A stretch of 64,000 nt of DNA, taken from NCBI GenBank assembly GCA_030431255.1, contig JAUIJL010000012.1, positions 62,001-126,000 on the forward strand, given 5' to 3'. The notes under the pieces are model-generated. The model did no database searches. It had not been told where the DNA came from and saw nothing but the letters and a program-made list of their open reading frames with translations. How positions within the stretch are numbered: position 1 is the stretch's first letter; each line of letters begins with the position of its first letter. The stretch is from Thermoanaerobaculia bacterium. Lineage in GTDB: Bacteria > Acidobacteriota > Thermoanaerobaculia > Multivoradales > J023. This document shows positions 1 through 8,486 of the stretch, one piece after another. The position numbers and the translations under genes are program-made.

Positions 1-1561
1 AGTCGTCCAGCTCGAGGGCTGCTTGGGCGGCAGCTTTGGCCGGCGCCATCACCTCCGACGGCGGGCTGGCGCCGTAGATCCCCAACAAGGCATAGGCGTC
101 GGCCAACCCGGCGTGGGCCCGGGCGAATCGAGGCTCCAGGTCGAGGGTCGCCTTGAAATGGGTCACGGCTTGTCGCAGCGACACCGCCGTCCGCTCATTC
201 CAACAATGACGCCCCTTCATGTAGAGACGGTGGACCTCGTGGCTGAATCCTACCCGCTCCCGGCTGCGGCCCATCAGCTCCAGCTCGAGGGCATCGACGA
301 TCTGCTCGGCGATTTCGTCTTGGATTTCGAAGAGATCCTCTTGCTCGCGATCGAATTTGCCGGTCCACAACACGCTGCCGTCGGAGACCGACATCAATCG
401 GGCCAGAACCCTCAGGGAGCGACCGAAGACCTGCACGCTGCCCATCAACAACGTCTCCACATCCAATCGACGGCCGATCTCCTCACTGGCCAGATGAGCG
501 TAGCTGGGATGGGCGATCGACGTCCGACCCAGGACGCGCAGACCTTGGATCTGTGCCAGCTGGCCGATCAACGCCTCGGCAATGCCGGACGCCAAATAGG
601 CTTGGTTGTTGTCCGGCGATAAATCCTCGAACGGCAAAACAGCGATCGACGGCGACGCCGGTCCGGAGAGGTCGAGAAACGGCGACTCCACCTCGGTGAT
701 CTCACCGGTGGCGGGCCCGGTGCCGCTGGTCGAATTGGAAGCACGCCCCCAACGTCGGCTGACGACCTCCAAATCGGCCTTGAGCTTGCGCGCGTCCTGA
801 TAGCGCTCGTCGCGGGATTTGGTCAGGCACGACGCCAGAATCCGGGTGAGCTCGGGCGCCCGCGCCCGCACCGTCGAGCTCAAGGGCTCCGGCGCCCGAC
901 GCAGAATCGCCTTGCGCACCTCCTCGCGATCACCACCGGTGAACGGTCGACGCCCCGTGAGCATCTGTTGGAGCACGATACCCAGGGACCAAATATCCGT
1001 CCGGCGGTCGATCGGCTTGCCCCTGAGCTGCTCCGGGGACATATACGGCACCGTGCCGTAGACCATGCGGTCGCCGTCCATGCCGGCACCGGATAGGCGG
1101 GCGATTCCGAAGTCGAGAATCTTGACCTTATTGCCACTGGTGATCAGCAGATTGGCGGGTTTGATATCCCGATGCACAATGCCGTTTTCGTGGGCCTCCG
1201 CGAGCCCCGAGGCCACCTGGGCGGCAAAGTAGGTCGCCTCCTCCCAATCCAACGGACCTTGACGGATCAAGGCGTCGAGGGTTTCGCCGTCGTAGTAGGC
1301 CATGGCGATGAACAGCGCGCCGCTCGGGGTTTCGTCGATTTGGTAGATGGTGCAGATGTTGGGATGGTCGAGCGCCGACGCCGCCTGAGCCTCTTGGGTC
1401 AGACGCTGACGGGCCTCGGGATCGGCGCTCAGCTTGCCGGGCAAAAACTTCAACGCAGCTTGGCGCCCCAGACGCTGGTCCACGGCACGGTAAACCACCG
1501 ACATGCCGCCGGTCCCCAGCTCCTCCTCGATCAAATAATGGGATACGACCTGGCCGATCAA
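1..1561 (-). CDS. Ser/Thr protein kinase with TolB-like and TPR regions (3' end cut by window edge)
   Basis: PknB-type kinase truncated at its C-terminus by the window edge; about 520 codons are visible. The kinase domain is roughly residues 9-275, with the glycine loop GTGGMSVVY, catalytic HRDIKPAN, DFG (ILDFGIARL) and SPEQ in the activation segment. It is followed by a TolB/FlgO-like segment (SIAVLPFEDLSPDN) and the start of TPR-like helices (KATLDLEPRFARAHAGL). No membrane helix is visible in the part seen. I choose the TTG start at 1561 because GGAGAG lies 6 nt upstream and the protein then opens LIGQVVSHYLIEEELG, the usual N-terminus of this family. An in-frame ATG at 1591 adds ten unrelated residues and lacks a ribosome binding site. 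The role is presumably signalling; the substrate is unknown. Confidence 0.88.
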   Translation of the reverse strand, partial: MIGQVVSHYLIEEELGTGGMSVVYRAVDQRLGRQAALKFLPGKLSADPEARQRLTQEAQAASALDHPNICTIYQIDETPSGALFIAMAYYDGETLDALIRQGPLDWEEATYFAAQVASGLAEAHENGIVHRDIKPANLLITSGNKVKILDFGIARLSGAGMDGDRMVYGTVPYMSPEQLRGKPIDRRTDIWSLGIVLQQMLTGRRPFTGGDREEVRKAILRRAPEPLSSTVRARAPELTRILASCLTKSRDERYQDARKLKADLEVVSRRWGRASNSTSGTGPATGEITEVESPFLDLSGPASPSIAVLPFEDLSPDNNQAYLASGIAEALIGQLAQIQGLRVLGRTSIAHPSYAHLASEEIGRRLDVETLLMGSVQVFGRSLRVLARLMSVSDGSVLWTGKFDREQEDLFEIQDEIAEQIVDALELELMGRSRERVGFSHEVHRLYMKGRHCWNERTAVSLRQAVTHFKATLDLEPRFARAHAGLADAYALLGIYGASPPSEVMAPAKAAAQAALELDD

Positions 1562-1686
1562 GCTTCTCTCCGCAGTACGATCCACCCACATCCAATACTA
1601 GGAACCCACCTTCCGAAGACCGGAGAAGTATAGCGGCTTCCATCGCCCTTGGCCCCATAACCCGGCGATGTTAGCCTCCGCCGACC

Positions 1687-2352
1687 ATGGAACCTCTAGA
1701 AATCTTGGGCAAGACCCGAACCCCCGACGGCAAAGAGCTGGTGCTCACTGCCCGTGGCGACGAATTCCAAATCCGTATCGACGGACTCGAGCTGATGGCC
1801 AACGGCGCCTACAACTCGGAGCAAGCTTTGGCCACGGAAACCTGCTCGCGGCTCAAAACGCAGGATCCGGTCCTGTTGATCGGCGGTTTGGGCATGGGTT
1901 ATACCCTGCGCGCCGCCCTCGACGTGTTGAGCCCGAAAGCGCGAATCCGAGTCGCCGAGGTCTTCGAGCCGGTGGTGGAATGGAACCGTGGCCCCCTCGC
2001 CCACCTCTCCAGCCGGGCCCTCGACGATCCGCGAGTCGAGGTGGTAGTGGACGACGTCGCCGACGTGATCGATCGAGCCGAGGCCGAATACGACGCCATC
2101 CTGCTCGATGTCGACAACGGCCCCGAAGGATTGGTGATGGACCGCAACGATCGAATCTACGACGTCCAAGGGGTCTTCAGATGCCGACGGGCCCTGCGCC
2201 CCGGCGGCGTGTTGGCGGTTTGGTCGTCCTCCTCAGCACGGCATTTCGAGCAGCGACTGGAAGATTGCGACTTCCGGGTCGAGCACCTGCGGGTCCGCGC
2301 CCAAGAAGATAAACGAGTCCACCACAGCCTCTACCTGGCCCGGCGGGATTAG
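1687..2352 (+). CDS. Spermidine-synthase-like SAM-binding protein
   Basis: A 221-residue Rossmann methyltransferase-fold protein of the spermidine synthase-like group. The nucleotide-binding glycine motif is LLIGGLGMGYTLRAAL near residue 60, followed by the acidic strand AEVFEPVVEW and the strand DAILLDVDNGPEG that forms the active-site wall. It is shorter than true spermidine synthases (about 280-300 residues) because most of the N-terminal beta-domain is missing. It is therefore more likely an orphan SAM-dependent enzyme than a proven aminopropyltransferase. The gene is divergent from the upstream kinase with a spacing of about 100 bp. The fold is clear; the substrate is not. Confidence 0.8.
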   Translation: MEPLEILGKTRTPDGKELVLTARGDEFQIRIDGLELMANGAYNSEQALATETCSRLKTQDPVLLIGGLGMGYTLRAALDVLSPKARIRVAEVFEPVVEWNRGPLAHLSSRALDDPRVEVVVDDVADVIDRAEAEYDAILLDVDNGPEGLVMDRNDRIYDVQGVFRCRRALRPGGVLAVWSSSSARHFEQRLEDCDFRVEHLRVRAQEDKRVHHSLYLARRD

Positions 2353-2367
2353 GGGGTCTCCCTACAG

Positions 2368-2662
2368 CGGACCCTCACCCCCCAACCCCCTCTCCCTGCG
2401 CGGGCCGCGGCAGACAGGCAGGCAGAAGGGGACCAGAAGCCAAAGCACGGACTGCAACTTGAATCCTACGGACCCTCACCCCCCAGCCCCCTCTCCCGCA
2501 GACGGGAGAGGGGGAGCCAGAGAGCCCGACCAGCTTGCTCGGTTTAGTGGGAGATTTTTCTACGCCCGGACGGCTCAAGACCACCTTCAGATGCGCGCGC
2601 GGAGCGCAAGCAATCATTCCCCCTCTCCCGAGGACGGGCGGCCCGCGTAGGGAGAGGGGGAG
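2368..2662. repeat. Interspersed CCCTCACCCCC/CCCTCTCCC repeats in a non-coding stretch
   Basis: The 420 bp between the SAM protein and the DUF559 gene hold no convincing gene. Three partial copies of a GC-rich element are visible, at about 2368-2396, 2469-2516 and 2618-2662. The element is built from CCCTCACCCCCCA followed by CCCCCTCTCCC and an inverted GGGAGAGGGGG, so each fuller copy can fold into a hairpin. The same element makes up the 84-bp tandem array at 3091 and recurs at 11391-11545. It behaves like a REP-like or terminator-like interspersed element. No encoded function is apparent. Confidence 0.75.
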
Positions 2663-2774
2663 CCAGAGGGCTTACTCGGTGGTAACCTGATCTCTCGTCG
2701 CCACCTTGCACTAGCAGAGCCCCAAAGCCTATTCTGGAGCTTCCCCCCATCCGTTCTCAGAAAGCGACTATCCC

Positions 2775-3161
2775 ATGGTCGTAAAACGCACGAAGCTTGC
2801 CTGCGCCAAGATGCTCCGGCAGCACCCCACCAAAGCAGAAGCAGAGGCTTGGAAGCTGCTCAGAAATCGTCGAATTCTCGGACTGAAATTCGGGCGCGAA
2901 AAACCGCTGTTCGGATTCATCGTTGACGTCTACTGCGCCGAGCACCGTTTGGTAATCGAAATCGACGGCAAAATTCATGACACTCCGGAGATTCGAGCGG
3001 CCGACCAGGATCGCACCAGCCTGCTCGAAGGCAGGGGTTTCACCGTGATCCGGATCCCCAACCACCAAGTCACCGAAGACGAGATGACTCGCAAAATTCA
3101 AGGAGCCGTTTGTGCTCTGGGCTCTGGTCCCCCCTCTCCCGTCCTCGGGAGAGGGGGTTAG
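2775..3161 (+). CDS. DUF559-family endonuclease-like protein
   Basis: A 128-residue protein of the DUF559 group, related to the Vsr/restriction-endonuclease fold. Visible family motifs are LRQHPTKAEAEAWKLLRNRR near the N-terminus, GLKFGREKP, and the core FIVDVYCAEHRLVIEIDGKIH with its acidic and lysine-like catalytic positions (D-x(n)-E-I-D-G). The closing motif is GFTVIRIPNHQV. The biological substrate of such proteins is unknown; many are solitary accessory genes. The last 20 or so residues (VCALGSGPPSPVLGRGG) and the stop codon are encoded by the first unit of the 84-bp tandem repeat. The natural C-terminus has therefore probably been overwritten or extended by repeat insertion. Confidence 0.8.
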   Translation: MVVKRTKLACAKMLRQHPTKAEAEAWKLLRNRRILGLKFGREKPLFGFIVDVYCAEHRLVIEIDGKIHDTPEIRAADQDRTSLLEGRGFTVIRIPNHQVTEDEMTRKIQGAVCALGSGPPSPVLGRGG

Positions 3162-3400
3162 GGGGTGAGGGTCCGCAAAATCCAAGGAGCCGTTTGTGCT
3201 CTGGGCTCTGGTCCCCCCTCTCCCGTCCTCGGGAGAGGGGGTTAGGGGGTGAGGGTCCGCAAAATTCAAGGAGCCGTTTGTGCTCTGGGCTCTGGTCCCC
3301 CCTCTCCCGTCCTCGGGAGAGGGGGTTAGGGGGTGAGGGTCCGCAAAATCCAAGAAGCAGTCGTGCTCTGGGCTCCGCCCCCCTCTCCCGTCTGCAGGCG
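3091..3400. repeat. 84-bp tandem repeat, three full copies plus a decayed fourth
   Basis: The unit begins GCAAAATTCAAGGAGCCG and recurs exactly every 84 bp, at 3092, 3176, 3260 and 3344. The fourth copy decays near 3400. Each unit carries the inverted repeat CCCCTCTCCCG / CGGGAGAGGGG and the string TTAGGGGGTGAGGGTCC. The first unit begins inside the DUF559 gene, so that gene's stop codon and C-terminus are repeat-derived. Because 84 is a multiple of three, all copies share one phase. The internal hairpin recurs elsewhere in the window. Confidence 0.9.
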
Positions 3401-3433
3401 GCCGATAAAGAGAAGGGCTGGGGAGTAAGAGCC

Positions 3434-4585
3434 CTACGGCATCGCCGCGACGGCACGCTCAACGCTCGCTTGAAACGCTTCAAGCTCTACCAAAGATTGA
3501 GCCGAGCTCCCGTCCAAGGCCGGTCCCGGCTCCCGGGCCGATATCTCGATCAATCGATCGATGCGATCCGAGGTCGCCGGATGGGTGCTCAGCAAATCGA
3601 ATTCCAGCCCCGACGACTCCAGCCGCCCGAGGAACGTCGACACGGCCTCCGGGTTGATGTTCGCCCGCCGCAAATGCTCCCAACCCACCTCGTCGGCCTC
3701 CAGCTCTTGGTCCCGCGACAGGCTCAGGGATGCCAGCTCGGCTCCGCTCTGACCGATCATCTCCAAGACCACGCCGGCATCGCCGAAAACCATCTGCGCC
3801 AAGCTGAAGAAACCGATACTGCGCAACACCGCGTGCAAAGAATGCCGACGGCTGACGTGGGCCATCTCGTGGGCCAGGATCCCCTGAAGCTCCTCCACGG
3901 AGCCCGCTTCTTGAATCAAGCCACTGTTGAGCACGATTTGCCCTCCGGGCAGGGCAAAGGCGTTGACCGCGGGGTCGGCTACCACATGCACCTCGAAGGG
4001 GTAGGCAAAACCGTCGACGCTGAGCCGTAAGGGTTCCATGAGCTGATCGACCTGCCGTGCCACTTCCGGATCTTCCACAAAGGTGCCGCTCGCTTTCATC
4101 GCTTCGATCACCGTTCGCCCCAGCTCGATTTCCAGGTCCTCGGGAATCTTGTCGACGGCCCAGCTCACCAACCATCCCGCACCGAGCAGCAGACTCAGCA
4201 ACACGACCAAGGTCGTCAAACCCGCGGCCCACAGACTGATCGCCAGCCAGCTCCTCTGACGTTTGGCCTTGCCCAACGCCCGGCCCAAACCGGGAAGCGC
4301 AGCCAAAGCGGGATGTTCCAAAACGCGGGCATCCCGAACGATCACGACCACACCCGGCTGCTCCGGATCGGAAAAGAAGACCATGTCGTCGGCGGCGCCA
4401 CCCAATCGCAGCTCCAACCGTGGGGTCAGCGGTAGCTCCCAGGCCGTCCCCAAGACACCCAGATTCCGTGCAGTCTCGGTATTCGACGGCTCAAAGCGAA
4501 TACAAGATGGGTCCATCCGGATCCGGCCCTTAGCCGATCCGCCTTGGATCTTCGGGTGATGCAGCTCGGCTTCAAACTCTTTCAT
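3434..4585 (-). CDS. M48-family membrane zinc metalloprotease
   Basis: A 383-residue protein. Residues 1-100 form a non-catalytic domain, residues about 112-140 a single transmembrane segment (SLWAAGLTTLVVLLSLLLGA), and the rest a Peptidase_M48 domain. The zinc motif is HEMAH, preceded by ILA and followed by SRRH. The third zinc ligand is the Glu in the downstream motif DQELEADEVGW, and STHPATSDRI is the family's late helix motif. It probably cleaves misfolded or envelope proteins at the membrane, like HtpX/BepA relatives. The gene stands alone on the minus strand, with the hairpin at 4636-4680 upstream. Confidence 0.9.
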   Translation of the reverse strand: MKEFEAELHHPKIQGGSAKGRIRMDPSCIRFEPSNTETARNLGVLGTAWELPLTPRLELRLGGAADDMVFFSDPEQPGVVVIVRDARVLEHPALAALPGLGRALGKAKRQRSWLAISLWAAGLTTLVVLLSLLLGAGWLVSWAVDKIPEDLEIELGRTVIEAMKASGTFVEDPEVARQVDQLMEPLRLSVDGFAYPFEVHVVADPAVNAFALPGGQIVLNSGLIQEAGSVEELQGILAHEMAHVSRRHSLHAVLRSIGFFSLAQMVFGDAGVVLEMIGQSGAELASLSLSRDQELEADEVGWEHLRRANINPEAVSTFLGRLESSGLEFDLLSTHPATSDRIDRLIEISAREPGPALDGSSAQSLVELEAFQASVERAVAAMP

Positions 4586-4635
4586 CAGACATCTCTCAAC
4601 GCTCAGAATTAACGGCGCTCAGAAAATAACACTCA

Positions 4636-4680
4636 GAAATAACAAAGGGCCCCGATCTCGCCAATGGAGATCGGGACCCT
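4636..4680 (-). terminator. Rho-independent terminator of the small minus-strand unit
   Basis: On the minus strand GGGTCCCGATCTC and GAGATCGGGGCCC form a 13-bp stem with one G-U pair around a 7-nt loop. TTTGTTATTT follows immediately. In the opposite direction the T-run is distant, so the orientation favours a minus-strand transcript coming from about 4800-4950. Confidence 0.8.
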
Positions 4681-4758
4681 CTGGGTTCTTTTGGATGGCG
4701 TGGGGTACCCCTCATGAGGTGACCACCGGCAACGCCACGGATGCCGAAGAGGCTCCTC

Positions 4759-4803
4759 CTACGAGGCCGCCACCTCCATAGAACCGTGTTGCATATCGTC
4801 CAC
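4759..4803 (-). CDS. Candidate 14-residue micro-ORF with extended Shine-Dalgarno
   Basis: On the minus strand the string AAGGAGGTGATCCT is a perfect 12-13-nt complement of the 16S 3' end. It is followed seven nt after AGGAGG by GTG, opening a 14-codon frame (V/M DDMQHGSMEVAAS) that ends in TAG. A strong terminator lies about 80 nt downstream. The region upstream to about 4960 contains TTGACT and AT-rich strings that may be a promoter, but no spacing fits well. The peptide matches nothing I recognise. It could be a leader peptide, a small protein or a small RNA. The evidence is the RBS plus terminator only. Confidence 0.35.
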   Translation of the reverse strand: MDDMQHGSMEVAAS

Positions 4804-5057
4804 AGGATCACCTCCTTCCTAGGCGTAACCCACTTCGGCGGGTCCCCGCCCGCCCAACCCCGAAAACCGCCTAAATCTTCAGGGCCGCCTTCGACTCTCC
4901 CGAGTCAAAGGAACGTATATTTATGCTCGCCTATAAGTGGCGGAAAAGTCAAGGTTGATAGGTATTTAGCTTCGACGGTCCAAAACGATTTTCCGACCGG
5001 AAATCCCTCGACTCGCAACATGCTACGATTTCTCTTCGGCCCCAAAGGAGAAGCATC

Positions 5058-5714
5058 GTGACATCACGACCACCGGGATCTCCCCTTCCCGGCCAGGAAG
5101 CCGGCTCCCTATCCGGCGACCCCACAAGTCACGACGGACAGCACCCCATCACCCACTTGCTCGATCGTTGGAGCGAGGGCGACACCGGTGTCTTGGCGGA
5201 GCTCATGCCGCTGGTCTACACCGACCTGCGTCGGCTGGCGGGTCGATCCCTGCGTCGAGAGCGTCCGGACCACACCCTTCAACCCACGGCCTTGGTCCAC
5301 GAGGCCTACATGCGCCTCGCCAAGTCGGCGCCTCCCGATTTGGGCGATCGCGAGCACTTCCTCTGCTTAGCGGCCCGGCTGATGCGGCAGATTTTGGTCG
5401 ACCACGCGCGCCGTGCCAAAGCGGAGCGACGAGGGGGCGAGGCACCCAGGGTGCCGCTCGAAGAGCATCTCGATGAAGCCGAGCAGTCGGGCGACCTGCC
5501 GTCCGTGGACTTGCTGGCCTTGGACGAGGCCCTCAAGTCCCTTTCCGAGCTCGAGCCTCGCAAGGCCCAGGTGATCGAGCTGCGGTTCTTCGGCGGATTC
5601 GAGGTCAAAGAAGTGGCCGAGCTCTTGAGCGTTTCCGTGCCCACCGTGGTCACCGACACCCGCGTGGCCCGCGCGTGGTTGCTGGCACGCATCGACGACC
5701 CACCGATGAGCTGA
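5058..5714 (+). CDS. ECF-family RNA polymerase sigma factor
   Basis: A 218-residue sigma-70 of the ECF subgroup common in Acidobacteria and Planctomycetes beside Ser/Thr kinases. Region 2 is represented by LVYTDLRRLAGRSLRRER through HTLQPTALVHEAYMRL and FLCLAARLMRQILVDHAR. Region 4 (ALKSLSELEPRKAQVIELRFF through VKEVAELLSVSVPTVVTDTR) is the helix-turn-helix for the -35 element. The GTG start at 5058 has AAAGGAG 7 nt upstream. It lies 4 bp from the downstream TPR kinase, with which it is surely co-transcribed. The kinase may control it, as inferred for similar pairs. No anti-sigma gene is present. Confidence 0.92.
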   Translation: MTSRPPGSPLPGQEAGSLSGDPTSHDGQHPITHLLDRWSEGDTGVLAELMPLVYTDLRRLAGRSLRRERPDHTLQPTALVHEAYMRLAKSAPPDLGDREHFLCLAARLMRQILVDHARRAKAERRGGEAPRVPLEEHLDEAEQSGDLPSVDLLALDEALKSLSELEPRKAQVIELRFFGGFEVKEVAELLSVSVPTVVTDTRVARAWLLARIDDPPMS

Positions 5715-5718
5715 TCCC

Positions 5719-8232
5719 GTGACCCCGTTCCAGCGCATCGAAGCCCTTTTCCTGGAAGCGGTCGATCTGCCGCCCGAAGACCTACCGTCCTGGCTCGAAG
5801 AGCTGGAATCCCGCGAGACCGAGTCCGTGGTGACCGAGGTGCGGAAGATGCTGCGCGCCGATGCCGACGGAGGCGGACGTCTCGAAGGCTCGATCGAGCA
5901 AGCCGCAGCCCAAGTCTCCGCCTCGGAATCCATCTACGGCCTGCTTCCCGACGAGCCCTTCGAGCCCCAGCCCGGCCACCGCTTCGGCGCCTATCGCTTG
6001 GTCCGAGAGCTCGGCCGCGGGGGCATGAGCACGGTGTATTTGGCCACCCGATCCGACGACGAGTTCGAGCAAACCGTGGCGGTCAAAGTGGTCCGTCAGG
6101 GTCTGGCCGGTCCGGACCTGGCCAAGCGGCTGGTGGCGGAGCGGCAGATCTTGGCCCGCTTGTCGCACCCAAACATCGCCCGCTTGCTCGACGGCGGCAC
6201 CACCGAAAGCGGCACCCCTTTCTTCATCATGGAAGTGATCGACGGCGAGCCCATCGATCGCTACTGCGACCGGCACCGCCTCGACCTTCGGGCCCGGATC
6301 ACCCTCTTTCAAAAGGTCTGCCGCGCCGTGCACTTCGCCCACCGCAACTTGGTGGTGCACCGGGACATCAAACCGTCCAACGTGTTGGTGACGGAAGCCG
6401 ACGCCGGACCCGAAGGAGAAGGGGAGCCCAAGCTGCTGGATTTCGGCATCGCCAAGCTGCTCGACCCGGCCTCCCCCGTCGACGCCACCGTGTCGACCTT
6501 CCGGCTGGGTACACCGGGTTACACCAGCCCGGAGCAGATTCAAGGTCTGACGATCACCACCGCCAGCGACGTCTATTCCCTCGGCGTGCTGCTCTTCCGG
6601 CTGCTCACCGGCGGACGGCCCTACGCGTTCAAGGATTCCGCGCCGATCCGCGATATCGAGGCCGCGATCCTCGATCAACCTCCGATTCTGCCCAGCGTCG
6701 TCGCCCGACGGCTGGACGAGCAAGGGGCCGACCACCTGGCCGAGCTTCGCGGCGAGCGGGCCGAGGTCCTCAACCGACGCTTGGCCGGGGATCTCGACAA
6801 CATCCTGATGATGGCCTTGCGCAAAGAGCCGGAGCGTCGATACGGCTCGGTGGAAGCCCTGTCGGAGGATCTCGAGCGATATCTCAACGGCTTGCCGGTC
6901 TACGCACGGCCGGACACCTTCCTCTATCGCACGGGCAAATTCCTGCGCCGCCATCGGCTGGCGGTCGCCACCGTCTCGGCCCTGGTGCTCATGACCCTGG
7001 GCTTCCTCAACGTTTTGATCCGTCAACAAGCCCACACGGCCCAACAGCGGGATCGAGCGGAGCAGATCTCCGCCATGTTGGTCAGCCTTTTCGAAATGGC
7101 CGGCCCCAGCGCCGAGCGGCAAGACCTGGGCGCCAAGGATCTGCTCGACTTGGGCCGGGAGGAAGTGTCGAAGCTCGACGATCAGCCCGAGACCCAGGCC
7201 ATGTTGCGCCACACCCTGGGCACCCTCTACGAAGAGCTGGGCCTCTTCGACCAAGCCCAAGAGCTCTTCGAGCTGGCGGTCGAGCAACGTCGTCGGCTCC
7301 ATGGGGAGAAACATCCATCGGTGGCTGAAAGCCTCTACCACCTGGGTCGAGCCTGCGCCCGGGCCGGCGACTACGCCCGAGCCGAGCCGCATTTTCGCCG
7401 GGTCCTCGAGCTGCGCAAGGAGCTCCTGGGCGAAGACCACCCCGACGTCGCGGTCAGCCTCAACAGCCTGGCCCTGGTGTTACACGAAAAAGGCGACTAC
7501 CAAACCGCCGGCCCCATCTACCGCCGCGCCCTGGCCAAAAGCGAGCGCCTGAACGGCACCGACCATCCCCAAACCGTCAAAACCCGTGGCAACCTAGCCC
7601 TGCTGCTCCTGGATCGCGGGCATTACCCCGAAGCCGAGCGCATGTTCCGCCACGCCCTGGCGGATCGTCAGAAGCTCGAAGGCCGAGGCCTGATGGTCGC
7701 CGAGGTGCTCGACGGCCTAGCCCAAAGCCTCGGCGCCCAAGGCAAACAAGCCGCCGCCGAGCCCATCGCCCGCGAAGCCCTCGACATCCGCCGATCCCAC
7801 CTCGGCAACGACCACGTCGTCGTCGCCCGCAGCCTCGCCCACGTGGCCAATATCGTGCGCTTTCACGACCCGTCCACCGCCGAGACCCTGGCCGGCGCAG
7901 CCCTCGAGCAACGTCGCCGCTGGCTCGGCGACGACAACGCCGAAACCGGCGAAAGCTTCGCCATCTCTGCCTCGATAAAGGCTCAACAAGGCCGCCCCAC
8001 CGAAGCCGAAACCCTCTATCGCCAAGCCGTCGACTCCTACGCCGCCGGCCTCTCCTCCACCCACCCCATGGCCGCCAGACCCGTCGCCGAGCTCGGCGTC
8101 CTGCTCGCCGACACCGGCAGCTGTGCCGACGCCCTGCCATTCCTGCAACAAGCCGTCGAGCACCTGCCGGTCGCGGATCTTCGGACTGAGCCGGCCCGGG
8201 ACGCTCTTGCGGTCTGCCGTCGCTCGGACTGA
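5719..8232 (+). CDS. Membrane Ser/Thr protein kinase with C-terminal TPR repeats
   Basis: An 837-residue protein. The N-terminal 85 residues form a short helical lead. The kinase domain is about residues 91-395, with GRGGMSTVY, VAVKVV, HRDIKPSNVL, LLDFGIAKL and TSPEQ all intact, so it should be active. A single transmembrane helix lies at about 413-434 (VATVSALVLMTLGFLNVLI). A long Kinesin-light-chain-type TPR array runs from about 490 to 825 (GLFDQAQELFELAVEQRR, repeated DHPDVA-type motifs). The TPR part would therefore lie on the far side of the membrane as a sensor or scaffold. The GTG start is 4 bp after the sigma factor stop. Confidence 0.93.
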   Translation: MTPFQRIEALFLEAVDLPPEDLPSWLEELESRETESVVTEVRKMLRADADGGGRLEGSIEQAAAQVSASESIYGLLPDEPFEPQPGHRFGAYRLVRELGRGGMSTVYLATRSDDEFEQTVAVKVVRQGLAGPDLAKRLVAERQILARLSHPNIARLLDGGTTESGTPFFIMEVIDGEPIDRYCDRHRLDLRARITLFQKVCRAVHFAHRNLVVHRDIKPSNVLVTEADAGPEGEGEPKLLDFGIAKLLDPASPVDATVSTFRLGTPGYTSPEQIQGLTITTASDVYSLGVLLFRLLTGGRPYAFKDSAPIRDIEAAILDQPPILPSVVARRLDEQGADHLAELRGERAEVLNRRLAGDLDNILMMALRKEPERRYGSVEALSEDLERYLNGLPVYARPDTFLYRTGKFLRRHRLAVATVSALVLMTLGFLNVLIRQQAHTAQQRDRAEQISAMLVSLFEMAGPSAERQDLGAKDLLDLGREEVSKLDDQPETQAMLRHTLGTLYEELGLFDQAQELFELAVEQRRRLHGEKHPSVAESLYHLGRACARAGDYARAEPHFRRVLELRKELLGEDHPDVAVSLNSLALVLHEKGDYQTAGPIYRRALAKSERLNGTDHPQTVKTRGNLALLLLDRGHYPEAERMFRHALADRQKLEGRGLMVAEVLDGLAQSLGAQGKQAAAEPIAREALDIRRSHLGNDHVVVARSLAHVANIVRFHDPSTAETLAGAALEQRRRWLGDDNAETGESFAISASIKAQQGRPTEAETLYRQAVDSYAAGLSSTHPMAARPVAELGVLLADTGSCADALPFLQQAVEHLPVADLRTEPARDALAVCRRSD

Positions 8233-8486
8233 CAGCAAAATCCAATCGATCAACTTTTTTCAAATCCGACTATCTCCAAGCCCCTCTTTCTGCGCAGTCT
8301 CAGATAACGGCCCTTAGAGCTCTTCACCCCTTGGCTCTCGGGGCTGCATCCTCCGATGGTGGACCGAACGACTTCGGCCTCCCCCATCGGTCTTCCGAGT
8401 TCCCAGGGTCTTCGGTTGCCGGGCTTTAGACGGCCGGGTCTTTCGATGGCTTACGGGAAATCCAGTGAACCCAGAAGGAGCTAGAG
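8233..8486 (+). promoter_or_regulatory. Non-coding leader before the subtilase gene, with possible hairpin
   Basis: No gene is seen in these 254 bp. At about 8355-8388 GATGG...CCGAA and TTCGG...CCATC can pair into a long imperfect hairpin. GGTCTT(C/T)CG-like strings recur at 8389, 8407 and 8437. The subtilase start at 8487 is preceded by AAGGAGCTAGAG. I could not match the leader to a known riboswitch. Confidence 0.3.

Noticed and set aside
3110-4030. 306-codon plus-strand frame with repeated LGGEGPQN blocks
   Set aside because: The repetition is the 84-bp DNA repeat, then the antisense of the M48 protease gene; no ribosome site.
4596-4811. 71-codon frame on the minus strand (GTG start)
   Set aside because: It runs straight through the terminator hairpin and has Arg-rich, non-protein-like composition; the 14-codon frame fits the ribosome site better.
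4804-4817. GGATCACCTCCTT looks like the 3' end of 16S rRNA
   Set aside because: Upstream sequence has no 16S helix 44/45 features; on the minus strand it reads as a Shine-Dalgarno before a short frame.
5782-7440. 552-codon open frame on the minus strand
   Set aside because: It is the reverse of the TPR kinase gene; GC-rich third positions leave antisense frames open. The plus-strand product has complete kinase motifs.
8330-8486. Possible cyclic-di-GMP riboswitch before the subtilase
   Set aside because: Some GGTTGCCGGG-like strings are present but the conserved core (GACGCAAAGC-like) is absent; kept only as an unassigned leader.
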